From the NCBI GenBank assembly GCA_019352125.1, contig JABBNV010000015.1, forward strand, positions 9,149 to 22,935: 13,787 nucleotides of DNA, read 5' to 3'. The notes beneath the pieces are model-generated. The model made no database searches and was not told the DNA's origin. It saw only the letters and a list, made by a program, of their open reading frames with translations. Shown in pieces: positions 1 to 6,810 of this stretch. The stretch's first letter is position 1. Every line of letters starts with the position of its first letter. Made by a program: the position numbers and the translations under genes. Source of the stretch: Acidobacteriota bacterium. GTDB taxonomy: Bacteria; Actinomycetota; Actinomycetes; Actinomycetales; Micrococcaceae.

Positions 1-1049
1 CCGGAAGCAACGGATCCCAGAAGGTTCCCGAAAATGAAGGGAAGCATGAGCAGGCCGGCCTCGGTAGGCGTAGCCCCACGTGACGTTTGGAAGTATTGCC
101 CCAGGAAGCCCGACGCCCCAAACATGGCAACACCAACGGCAATCGACGCCAAAATGGACAGTGCCGTGGTGCGCTCAGAGATAATCTTCAAGGGAATGAT
201 GGGCTGACGTGCCTTGGATTCAACGAAGATCAAGAGGGCAAGTAGCACAACACCGCCACCCACCATCCACAAGCTCTCCCACGAAATCCAGTCGTAGTTC
301 TTGCCGGCAAAGGAAACCCAGATGAGAATCAGCGACACACCGGCGGTGAGAAGGACGGCACCCAGCCAGTCAATGTGCGCTTCGCGCTTGACGGACTTCA
401 CCTTTAGCGTCAGCTGCAGGGCTATCAAGGCGATCACAGCCAGCGGCACACAGACGAAGAACGTCCAGCGCCAGCCCAGTGGGGAATCAACGATGGCTCC
501 GCCAACCAAGGGGCCACCAGCGGTAGCTACCGCCATCACGGCACCCATATAACCGGAGTACTTTCCACGCTCACGCGGGGGAATCATGGTGCCGATGATC
601 GAAGCAGCGAGAGCCGTCAGACCACCCATACCGATGCCCTGGATCACGCGCGCGGTCAGCAGGAACGCGATGCTGTGTGAGAAACCGGCAATCATGGAGC
701 CCACTACGAAGATCACGATGCTGATCTGAACGAGCGTCTTCTTATTGAAGAGGTCCGAGAGCTTGCCCCAGATAGGGGTGGTGGCGGCCATGGCTAGCAG
801 CGAGGCGGTAATGATCCATGCATAGTCAGTTTGGCTGCCCTTGAGGTCCGACAAGATGGTGGGCAGCGCGTTGGAGACGATGGTGCTGGAGAGAATTGCG
901 GTAAAGAGCGCCGCCAGCAGCCCAATCAAGGCCTCCATGATCTGCCGGTGCGTCATGGGCGCTTCCGTTTCCTCCGGGAGGGAAATGGGTGGTTGCTGCG
1001 GCGCTACTGACGGGTGACCCGCTTGCATGCGCGCCAAATGTGTGGCCAT
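1..1049 (-). CDS. DHA2-family (EmrB/QacA type) MFS drug-efflux transporter, 3' end cut off by window edge
   Basis: A proton-driven multidrug exporter of the inner membrane, judged by family. The 349 visible residues open with a soluble N-terminus of about 35 residues (MATHLARMQAGHPSV...), followed by hydrophobic helices. MFS landmarks are visible: DYAWIITASLLAM in helix 2, the loop GKLSDLFNKK (the A-motif region), ARVIQGIGMGG, RERGKYSG, and the antiporter-type motif C stretch GGPLVGGAIVDS followed by GWRWTFFVCVPLA. This motif and the helices that follow fit the 14-helix DHA2 group rather than the 12-helix DHA1 group. The reading frame is open to base 3, so the C-terminal part is missing. The ATG at 1047-1049 is chosen because GGAG lies seven bases upstream and a good promoter lies just beyond; a second in-frame Met (MTHRQIMEAL) is a less likely start. 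Substrate unknown. Control by a MarR/TetR-type repressor is inferred from the operator-like palindrome. Confidence 0.9.
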   Translation of the reverse strand, partial: MATHLARMQAGHPSVAPQQPPISLPEETEAPMTHRQIMEALIGLLAALFTAILSSTIVSNALPTILSDLKGSQTDYAWIITASLLAMAATTPIWGKLSDLFNKKTLVQISIVIFVVGSMIAGFSHSIAFLLTARVIQGIGMGGLTALAASIIGTMIPPRERGKYSGYMGAVMAVATAGGPLVGGAIVDSPLGWRWTFFVCVPLAVIALIALQLTLKVKSVKREAHIDWLGAVLLTAGVSLILIWVSFAGKNYDWISWESLWMVGGGVVLLALLIFVESKARQPIIPLKIISERTTALSILASIAVGVAMFGASGFLGQYFQTSRGATPTEAGLLMLPFIFGNLLGSVAS

Positions 1050-1067
1050 GAAACTGCTCCTAATTGA

Positions 1068-1080
1068 TTGACTGAGTCAA
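1068..1080. promoter_or_regulatory. Palindromic operator candidate overlapping the MFS promoter
   Basis: TTGACT-G-AGTCAA is a perfect 6-bp inverted repeat around one base. It abuts the -10 box (they share base 1080) and covers the expected start of transcription, where a bound repressor would block the polymerase. Outside it a second, looser symmetry is seen: CTAATT at 1060-1065 faces AATTAG at 1090-1095. MarR- and TetR-type repressors commonly control DHA2 exporters from such sites; no regulator gene is visible next to it, so it may lie beyond the left edge downstream of the MFS gene. Confidence 0.55.
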
Positions 1081-1108
1081 CTATATGATAATTAGTTTCA
1101 TTAGGCAA
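1080..1108 (-). promoter_or_regulatory. Promoter of the MFS transporter gene
   Basis: On the minus strand a -35 TTGCCT (1103-1108) and a -10 TATAGT (1080-1085) are separated by exactly 17 bases, close to the sigma-70/SigA consensus. Transcription would begin near 1073, inside the palindrome that follows, and leave a leader of roughly 20-25 bases holding the GGAG ribosome site. Confidence 0.65.
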
Positions 1109-1181
1109 CCAAATGAGAAATGTGCCACACTGCGCACTAGAGAATTTCCGAAACCATCTATCAGCGCTGGCCCCGGCGGAG

Positions 1182-2894
1182 CTATAGCGCCAAGTGAGTA
1201 GGTTCAAACATGCGCAGCAAGACGTCAACGACGACGACGTTGGGCCCCTCCCCAGCAAAGCTCTCGCGGAGCGCTGTGGCCACATCTTGTGGCTTGACCC
1301 GCCGGGCAGGAACACCGAAGGATTCAGCAAGCTGAACAAAATCCGGGCCAGAGAGTTCCGTATGCGTCGCCTTGCCAAAGGCGCCCACCATATATTCGCG
1401 CAAGATGCCGTAACCGCCGTCGTCCACAATCAACCACGTCACTGGCACATTGTGTTGCCTGGCGGTGGCCAGCTCAGCAATGGAATACATGGCGGAACCG
1501 TCACCGGAGACGGCAAGGACGCGCGCAGGGCGGCCCTGCACGCTCAGCCCCACGGATCCACCAATGGCAGCAGGAAAGCCGTAGCCCAGACCACCGGCAC
1601 CCTGCGCGGAATGAAACTCCCCATCCTGAGAATCCCAGCAGCTCCAACCCCAGTAGGCGGAAATGGTCATGTCCCAGAACGTTTGCATGTCCGCAGGAAC
1701 CGCGGCTCGAATGTCCGCCATGAACCCACGCTCGAGCTCAAGGCCCTGCGCATCCAGGCGAGCCATCACCTTCGCGAGGGTGTTCGCCACCACCTCTTGT
1801 GGCGTCTGGCCGTGCCAATTCGCTGCAACATTCGCCGTGGGGTCTGCGTCAATGGCAGCAGTGAGCGCCTCACCCAGCGCGGACATGGCCTGGCCTGCAT
1901 CGGCCCTGATACCCAGGGCTGGGCGGTTGGACTCCAGCACCCTGGGTTCCGCGTCGATTTGGATAATCCGGCCCCGCGGCTCCAGCGTGAAGTAGTTGCT
2001 GGTCACCTCCCCCAGCGAGGAACCCACCACCAACAACACGTCAGCATCTTCCAACACCTCGGTGACGTAGCGGTCCTCCACCCAGGACTGCAGGGAGAGC
2101 TCATGGTTCCAAGGGAATGCGCCGTTCCCGCCGGGCGAGCACACCACGGGGGCGTCCAGCTTTTCCGCCACAGCCAATAGTTGGGCTTCAGCCCTTCCAC
2201 GGCGTGCACCTCCACCGGCCACCACCACCGGACGTTTCGCTGCCAACAACCAGCGCACGGCTTCACGCACCAGCTCCACTCTGGGCGGGTTATCGAAGGG
2301 GTCCGCCAGTGCATCCTCCACTCGCGGAACCATGACCGGGTCCAGCAGCACATTTTGTGGGATTTCGATCCACACGGGCCCTTGCGGCGAAGAAACGGCT
2401 TCGGTCCACGCGTCCTGAATAGCGGACGGGATGCCGGAAGCATGCTGAATGAGCCGCTGGCTCTTCGTGACGTTGGCCGCCGATGCTTTCTGGTCATCGA
2501 GCTGGTGCAACATGCCTTTGCGGCGAGCTCCCAGCCCCTCCAACGGAATCTGACTGGCTATCACCAGCATTGGCACACCCGTGGCATAGGCTTCCTGCAA
2601 CCCGGCCAGTGAGGTCAAGGCGCCGGGCCCAGTGGAGAGGAAGAGCACCCCCACCTCACCCGTTGCACGCGAATAGCCATCCGCGGCGAAGGCAGAATTA
2701 TTCTCCACTCGGGAAGAGACAAAGTGCAGCGGGGAACGGGACAGCGCATCAAACAGGCCCAAGGCATGCTGTCCGGGGATGCCAAACACGGTTTTAGCAC
2801 CCAGTGCATGAAGTGTTTCTACTACCAGGTCCCCACCATTACGCACGTCGTTTTGCGTGATTGGCGTTGCCGAAGTGGCGTCTGCCTCCGTCAC
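1182..2894 (-). CDS. Acetolactate-synthase-like thiamine-diphosphate enzyme, candidate 2-ketoarginine (5-guanidino-2-oxopentanoate) decarboxylase
   Basis: A 570-residue enzyme of the ALS/pyruvate-decarboxylase superfamily with the usual three domains: N-terminal pyrimidine-binding domain (about 18-185), central domain (about 205-345), C-terminal diphosphate-binding domain (about 400-560). The catalytic glutamate is E64 in SRVENNSAFAADGYSRATG. The metal/TPP motif begins GDGS (464-467) and should end in NN about 26 residues on, but reads VDDGGYG (490-496), so Asp492 sits where the Mg ligand Asn is usual. Length fits the family. The start is GTG, overlapping the stop of the upstream ureohydrolase (GTGA), so translation is probably coupled. 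Next to a guanidinobutyrase/agmatinase-type gene, the best functional guess is an AruI-like 2-ketoarginine decarboxylase, giving 4-guanidinobutanal. The residues seen do not exclude another 2-keto-acid decarboxylase or carboligase. A true anabolic ALS is unlikely, as no small subunit lies beside it. Confidence 0.85.
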   Translation of the reverse strand: MTEADATSATPITQNDVRNGGDLVVETLHALGAKTVFGIPGQHALGLFDALSRSPLHFVSSRVENNSAFAADGYSRATGEVGVLFLSTGPGALTSLAGLQEAYATGVPMLVIASQIPLEGLGARRKGMLHQLDDQKASAANVTKSQRLIQHASGIPSAIQDAWTEAVSSPQGPVWIEIPQNVLLDPVMVPRVEDALADPFDNPPRVELVREAVRWLLAAKRPVVVAGGGARRGRAEAQLLAVAEKLDAPVVCSPGGNGAFPWNHELSLQSWVEDRYVTEVLEDADVLLVVGSSLGEVTSNYFTLEPRGRIIQIDAEPRVLESNRPALGIRADAGQAMSALGEALTAAIDADPTANVAANWHGQTPQEVVANTLAKVMARLDAQGLELERGFMADIRAAVPADMQTFWDMTISAYWGWSCWDSQDGEFHSAQGAGGLGYGFPAAIGGSVGLSVQGRPARVLAVSGDGSAMYSIAELATARQHNVPVTWLIVDDGGYGILREYMVGAFGKATHTELSGPDFVQLAESFGVPARRVKPQDVATALRESFAGEGPNVVVVDVLLRMFEPTHLAL

Positions 2895-3988
2895 TGGACA
2901 TCCTCGTCGCTAGTAGCACCCTGAGACGCACCAGGCACTGAGAAACCAGCGGGCTGCTTCTTGCGATCCGCACCCAGGGCCTGCGCTGCATAACCATTGC
3001 GCGGCACGGAGGAGCCGCCGCCGTCCGCATTGTCCGCGAGCAAGGTCACCAATTCGTAGGCCACATGGCTGCCCGCAACCCCGGTAATATCAGCGTGATC
3101 GTATGCAGGCGCAACCTCTACTACGTCTGCGCCAATAAGGTTCATACCGCGGAGCCCGCGAATGATTTCCATCAATTCGCGGCTGGTAATGCCGCCAGCC
3201 TCGGGAGTTCCTGTGCCCGGAGCATGGGCTGGATCCAGCACGTCAATATCCACCGAGATGTAGAGGGGGCGGCTGCCAATGCGGTCACGAATCTTGGCAA
3301 CGGTTTCCAGCACCCCTTGGTAGTAGACGTCCGCACTGGTGACAACCCCAAACCCAAACCGATGATCGTCATCCAGATCTTTTTTGCCGTAGAGCGGTCC
3401 ACGGGTACCCACGTGGCTAATGGCCTCCGTGTCCAGAATCCCTTCTTCCACGGCACGCCTGAACGGAGTGCCGTGCGTGTACTCAGCGCCAAAGTAGGTG
3501 TCCCAAGTATCCAGGTGCGCGTCAAAGTGCAGCATAGCAATGGGGCCACCGGAGCGTTCTGCGGCAGCGCGCAATAGCGGCAGCGCAATGGTGTGGTCCC
3601 CACCTAGGGTGACCAGTTTGGTTCCATTTGCTGTCAAATCTAAAGCGTCTTGCTGGATGGTTTCGATGGCCTCATTGATATTGAAGGGGTTAACGGCCAT
3701 ATCCCCTGCGTCGGCTACCTGAATGTTCTCGAAGGGGGAAACGTCCCAGGCAGGGTTATAGGGGCGCAGCAAGCGGGACGCCTCACGCACGTGATTGGCG
3801 CCAAAGCGTGCCCCCGGGCGGTAGGAAACACCGGAATCAAAGGGGACACCCACCACGGCAACGTGAGCATGCTCAACTTGGTCCAACCGAGGCAGCCGCG
3901 CAAAGGTCGCCGCGCCTGCATAACGCGGAATGCGGGACGAATCAAGGGGTCCCAGGTTTCCGTTGTTTTCGATGCGCAGTTCTTTCAT
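2891..3988 (-). CDS. Ureohydrolase of the agmatinase/guanidinobutyrase group
   Basis: A 365-residue cytosolic enzyme of the arginase superfamily, which hydrolyses a guanidino group to urea plus an amine using two manganese ions. All metal ligands are visible: H132 in GGDHTI, D156/H158/D160 in FDAHLDTWD, and D247/D249 in SVDIDVLDPAHAPGTGTPE. The segment YTHGTPFRRAVEEG (170-183) is typical of agmatinases and of 4-guanidinobutyrases such as Pseudomonas GbuA; a guanidinobutyrase is also known from an Arthrobacter strain. Substrate (agmatine, 4-guanidinobutyrate or another guanidino compound) cannot be fixed from sequence; the TPP enzyme next door favours 4-guanidinobutyrate. The conserved fold ends near residue 320; the last 45 residues, rich in Gly, Ser, Ala and charge, are a low-complexity tail that makes the protein longer than the usual 310-330. 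The ATG is preceded by AGAGG at good distance. First gene of a two-gene operon with the TPP enzyme. Confidence 0.9.
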   Translation of the reverse strand: MKELRIENNGNLGPLDSSRIPRYAGAATFARLPRLDQVEHAHVAVVGVPFDSGVSYRPGARFGANHVREASRLLRPYNPAWDVSPFENIQVADAGDMAVNPFNINEAIETIQQDALDLTANGTKLVTLGGDHTIALPLLRAAAERSGGPIAMLHFDAHLDTWDTYFGAEYTHGTPFRRAVEEGILDTEAISHVGTRGPLYGKKDLDDDHRFGFGVVTSADVYYQGVLETVAKIRDRIGSRPLYISVDIDVLDPAHAPGTGTPEAGGITSRELMEIIRGLRGMNLIGADVVEVAPAYDHADITGVAGSHVAYELVTLLADNADGGGSSVPRNGYAAQALGADRKKQPAGFSVPGASQGATSDEDVQ

Positions 3989-4238
3989 GCCTACCTCTTC
4001 GTTGAGTTCACTGTGATTGCCCTCATCCTATCCCCCAAGTTGCCTTATGCGCATCAAAAGTTTTCCAATCGTCAAGCGCCGGTAATTTCGCCGGGCCGAA
4101 TCACGCACCGAGAACTCCGGGTAGCTTCTTATTGCCCCCGGACCGTTGAGTTTTCATCAATACGAGCACGATTTCTCGGAATACAGTGCTACGCTCTCCG
4201 TGCAATCCCGCGATGCGGTAATGCTTGAAAGGACTGTA
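3989..4238. promoter_or_regulatory. Divergent control region between the ureohydrolase and permease genes
   Basis: This 250-base stretch separates the two oppositely transcribed genes. It contains a perfect 8-bp palindrome, ATGCGCAT (4047-4054). On the minus strand TTGACG (4070-4075) is a candidate -35 for the ureohydrolase operon, which would put the palindrome at the -10 position, though no convincing -10 is found there. Near the permease a short hairpin CCGC-GAT-GCGG (4208-4218) precedes the ribosome site. Which protein binds here is unknown; the XRE-cupin regulator encoded at 6232-6810 is the obvious local candidate. Confidence 0.35.
4228..4233 (+). promoter_or_regulatory. Ribosome binding site that decides the permease start
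   Basis: AAAGGA lies five bases before GTG 4239. Two alternative in-frame starts, TTG 4146 and ATG 4221, have no comparable ribosome site, so GTG 4239 is preferred. Confidence 0.6.
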
Positions 4239-6209
4239 GTGACCTCGTTATCCCACGCCCCGGTTGAGCCTGGCGATCGGAAGAAACCGATGGCAAAGGC
4301 CGCGTTCAAAGCGTGGCTGCTGGAAGGCATGCCCCACCCTTCGGACAAACCAACCACCAGTGATGGCGAGGCACACAAGCAGCAGAGTTGGTGGCGCGTC
4401 ATGTGCCTCACCGGCCTGGACTATTTCTCTACCCTGGGTTACCAGCCAGCCATCGCGGCGCTTGCAGCGGGTACTCTAGCCCCCGTTGCCACTATTGTGT
4501 TGGTACTTGTTACCCTTTTTGGCGCCCTTCCGGTTTACCGGCATGTGGCCAAGGAGAGCCATCGCGGCGAGGGCTCCATTGCCATGCTTGAGCATCTGCT
4601 ACCCCGCTGGTGGGGCAAATTTTTTGTGTTGGCGCTGTTGGGATTCGCCGCTACAGACTTCATGATCACCATCACGCTTTCAGCTGCTGACGCCTCCGCC
4701 CACGTGATTGAGAATCCTTTTGCCCCCAGTTTTCTGCACGGCCAAAACGTCATCATCACGCTAGTATTTGTGGCCCTGCTGGGCGCCATCTTCTTGCGCG
4801 GCTTCAAGGAAGCAGTGGGCATCGCCGTTGTCCTCGTGTCCCTTTACCTGACACTGAATGCCGTGGTGGTGGCCGTCGCCATTGCCAAGGCCGCGGAGAG
4901 CCCCATCCTGGTCAACGATTGGTGGGGCGCCCTGACTACGGGGCACGGGGACCCGATCATGATGGTGGCCATTGCCCTGCTGGTTTTTCCCAAGTTGGCG
5001 CTGGGCCTCTCCGGGTTCGAGACCGGCGTGGCCGTGATGCCGCAGATTAAGGGCTACCCGAGTGACACTGTGGAAAATCCAGTAGGACGAATCCGCGGCA
5101 CACACCGGCTCCTCACCACAGCTGCACTGATCATGTCCACCTTCCTGGTCACGTCCAGCCTAGCCACCACTATTTTGATTCCGGCGGCGGCATTCCAGCC
5201 CGGGGGAAAGGCAGATGGCCGTGCGCTGGCCTACTTGGCCCACCAACTGATGGGCGATGGATTTGGAACTCTCTATGACATCAGCACCATTCTGATCCTC
5301 TGGTTTGCTGGAGCATCCGCCATGGCGGGGCTGTTGAACCTGGTGCCGCGCTATCTGCCACGCTTCGGCATGGCCCCCACCTGGGCCAGGGCGTTGCGGC
5401 CACTAGTGCTGGTGTTCATTGCGATAGCCATCATCATTACGCTCATTTTCAACGCGGACGTGAATGCCCAGGGTGGCGCCTATGCAACCGGCGTGCTGGT
5501 TCTCATTACCTCTGCGTCAGTGGCCGTAACACTGTCCTTTAGGCGCAAGGGCCAGCGCGGCAAGACGATCTCCTTTGCCATCATTTCGGTGATTTTCCTG
5601 TACACCACGGTGGCAAACGTGATTGAACGGCCGGATGGGCTCAAGATTGCCGCGCTGTTTATTTTGGGCATAGTGGTGGTGAGCCTGCTGAGCCGCATCC
5701 GCCGCTCCTTTGAATTGCGGGCAACACGCATTCGGATGGACGCAACCGCACTGCAATTTACCGGGGTGGAGACGGATGGGCCACTACGCATCATTGCGCA
5801 CGAACCGAAGAGGTTCAGCGCCGAAGCGTACCAGCGCAAGCTGGAACATGCCATCAATGTGACGGATCTCCCGGCGGCCGAAGGCGCACTCTTCCTGGAG
5901 GTCCTGGTAGATGACTCCAGCGACTTTGAACAAGAACTGATGATTCAGGGCGTGGAACGCCACGGGTACCGGATCCTCACCGTGCACAGCTCCAACGTGC
6001 CTAACACCATTGCGGCGGTGCTGCTGCACATTCGGGATGTTACTGGGTTGATGCCTCACGTTTATTTCCGTTGGAATGAAGGCAATCCGATCACCAATAT
6101 GCTCAAGTTTCTGTTTGTGGGTGAGGGAGAGATTGCCCCGGTTACCCGGGAGGTGCTCCGGGAGGCGGAGCCTGAATTGAGCCGCCGCCCATGGGTGCAC
6201 GTGGGCTAA
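4239..6209 (+). CDS. APC-superfamily permease with soluble C-terminal domain; KimA/KUP-like cation site
   Basis: A 656-residue inner-membrane transporter. From the GTG start, residues 1-50 are soluble, about twelve hydrophobic helices span roughly 52-487, and 488-656 form a cytoplasmic domain ending in GEGEIAPVTREVLREAEP and RRPWVHVG. Such proteins are usually named amino-acid permeases. However, helix 1 reads GLDYFSTLGY and helix 3 TDFMITITLS. Compared from memory with Bacillus subtilis KimA, a potassium importer, D61, Y68, D140, T144, S148, S258 and E261 line up with its potassium-site residues D36, Y43, D117, T121, S125, T230 and E233; F141 replaces Y118 and S258 replaces the Thr. YRHVAKESHRGEGS also resembles the KimA helix 2-3 segment. 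Substrate is therefore open: potassium or another cation, or an amino acid or guanidino compound if it serves the divergent catabolic pair. It ends 22 bases before the convergent regulator gene. Confidence 0.82.
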   Translation: MTSLSHAPVEPGDRKKPMAKAAFKAWLLEGMPHPSDKPTTSDGEAHKQQSWWRVMCLTGLDYFSTLGYQPAIAALAAGTLAPVATIVLVLVTLFGALPVYRHVAKESHRGEGSIAMLEHLLPRWWGKFFVLALLGFAATDFMITITLSAADASAHVIENPFAPSFLHGQNVIITLVFVALLGAIFLRGFKEAVGIAVVLVSLYLTLNAVVVAVAIAKAAESPILVNDWWGALTTGHGDPIMMVAIALLVFPKLALGLSGFETGVAVMPQIKGYPSDTVENPVGRIRGTHRLLTTAALIMSTFLVTSSLATTILIPAAAFQPGGKADGRALAYLAHQLMGDGFGTLYDISTILILWFAGASAMAGLLNLVPRYLPRFGMAPTWARALRPLVLVFIAIAIIITLIFNADVNAQGGAYATGVLVLITSASVAVTLSFRRKGQRGKTISFAIISVIFLYTTVANVIERPDGLKIAALFILGIVVVSLLSRIRRSFELRATRIRMDATALQFTGVETDGPLRIIAHEPKRFSAEAYQRKLEHAINVTDLPAAEGALFLEVLVDDSSDFEQELMIQGVERHGYRILTVHSSNVPNTIAAVLLHIRDVTGLMPHVYFRWNEGNPITNMLKFLFVGEGEIAPVTREVLREAEPELSRRPWVHVG

Positions 6210-6210
6210 G

Positions 6211-6253
6211 GGCCGGCTGCGTTGACTGCGGCTAGTTGCCAGCCGCGGCCGGC
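6211..6253. terminator. GC-rich hairpin between the convergent permease and regulator genes
   Basis: GCGGCT (6228-6233) and AGCCGC (6241-6246) form a perfect 6-bp stem with a 7-base loop, enclosed by a second pair of GCCGGC arms (6212-6217 and 6248-6253). It begins just after the permease stop and includes the regulator stop, so it could end transcription from both sides. There is no T-run on either side, so it is not a classical intrinsic terminator, though T-poor hairpins are common between convergent genes in actinobacteria. Confidence 0.4.
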
Positions 6254-6810
6254 ACCAGGATCCACAAAGCTTCCACCGGCTCGTTGTGGTGGTTGATCCA
6301 AGAATGTGGTTCACGGCCGGGGAAGGAGAGCGTATCCCCCGCCTCCAACTCATAGTTTTCATTCGTCATGATCAAGGTGAGCTTGCCACTGACAATGTGC
6401 AGGACGTCCACCTCACAGTCCACAGCGTAGAGCTCACTTTCGCCGCGCCCCAATGGCGCAATGTTGGCCTTGATGATCTGCAGGCGCCGCTCAGAGCGCG
6501 CAGTCAGCAACCGCTCCACAATCCCCTCACCACCCAGAGAAATTCTGGGCCCCGCACTGTGCCGCGTGACATGCGTTTCAGGCACCGCAAAGAGGTCCCC
6601 AATAGAGATGGAAAGCACCTGGCAGAGGGTCACCAGAGAGGCCACCGACGGCGAGGTCAGGTCCCGCTCGACGCGGCTCAGAAAGCCCTTGGTTAGGCCG
6701 GTAGCTTCTGCCACATTGTCTATCGTCAAGCGCAGACCCTGCCGTGCCGCTCGGATTCTCGAGCCAATGGCCACGGGCCCCGCACTGGGCTCCACCGGAA
6801 GTGCCTTCAT
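6232..6810 (-). CDS. XRE-family transcriptional regulator with C-terminal cupin domain
   Basis: A 192-residue DNA-binding regulator. Residues 15-72 form a helix-turn-helix of the XRE/HTH_3 type (IGSRIRAARQGLRLTIDNVAEA..., with recognition helix around KGFLSRVERD). Residues 115-187 form a cupin_2 barrel (VDVLHIVSGKLTLI, LEAGDTLSFPGREPHSWIN, ending EALWILVP), the usual small-molecule sensor half. Relatives of this architecture, such as PuuR, often control amine or amino-acid use, which fits the ureohydrolase and TPP genes nearby; the link is inferred. The cupin has H138 and H169, but not the full His set of metal-dependent cupins, so binding of an organic effector without metal is likely. The ATG is preceded by AAAGG (6818-6822) at seven bases. 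It is convergent with the permease and divergent from the VIT1 gene. Confidence 0.9.
   Translation of the reverse strand: MKALPVEPSAGPVAIGSRIRAARQGLRLTIDNVAEATGLTKGFLSRVERDLTSPSVASLVTLCQVLSISIGDLFAVPETHVTRHSAGPRISLGGEGIVERLLTARSERRLQIIKANIAPLGRGESELYAVDCEVDVLHIVSGKLTLIMTNENYELEAGDTLSFPGREPHSWINHHNEPVEALWILVPAAAGN

Noticed and set aside
1162..1190. GCGCT...AGCGC inverted repeat at the end of the TPP gene as a terminator
   Set aside because: Only five paired bases around a 17-base loop, no T-run; too weak to call.
1194..2180. Open frame of 328 codons on the plus strand opposite the TPP enzyme gene
   Set aside because: Antisense to a clear enzyme gene, His/Arg/Gly-rich composition typical of a shadow frame, no ribosome site.
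4146..4238. Earlier starts of the permease (TTG 4146, ATG 4221)
   Set aside because: Neither has a ribosome site and the added residues are hydrophilic and unlike the family; GTG 4239 has AAAGGA at five bases. ATG 4221 remains possible.
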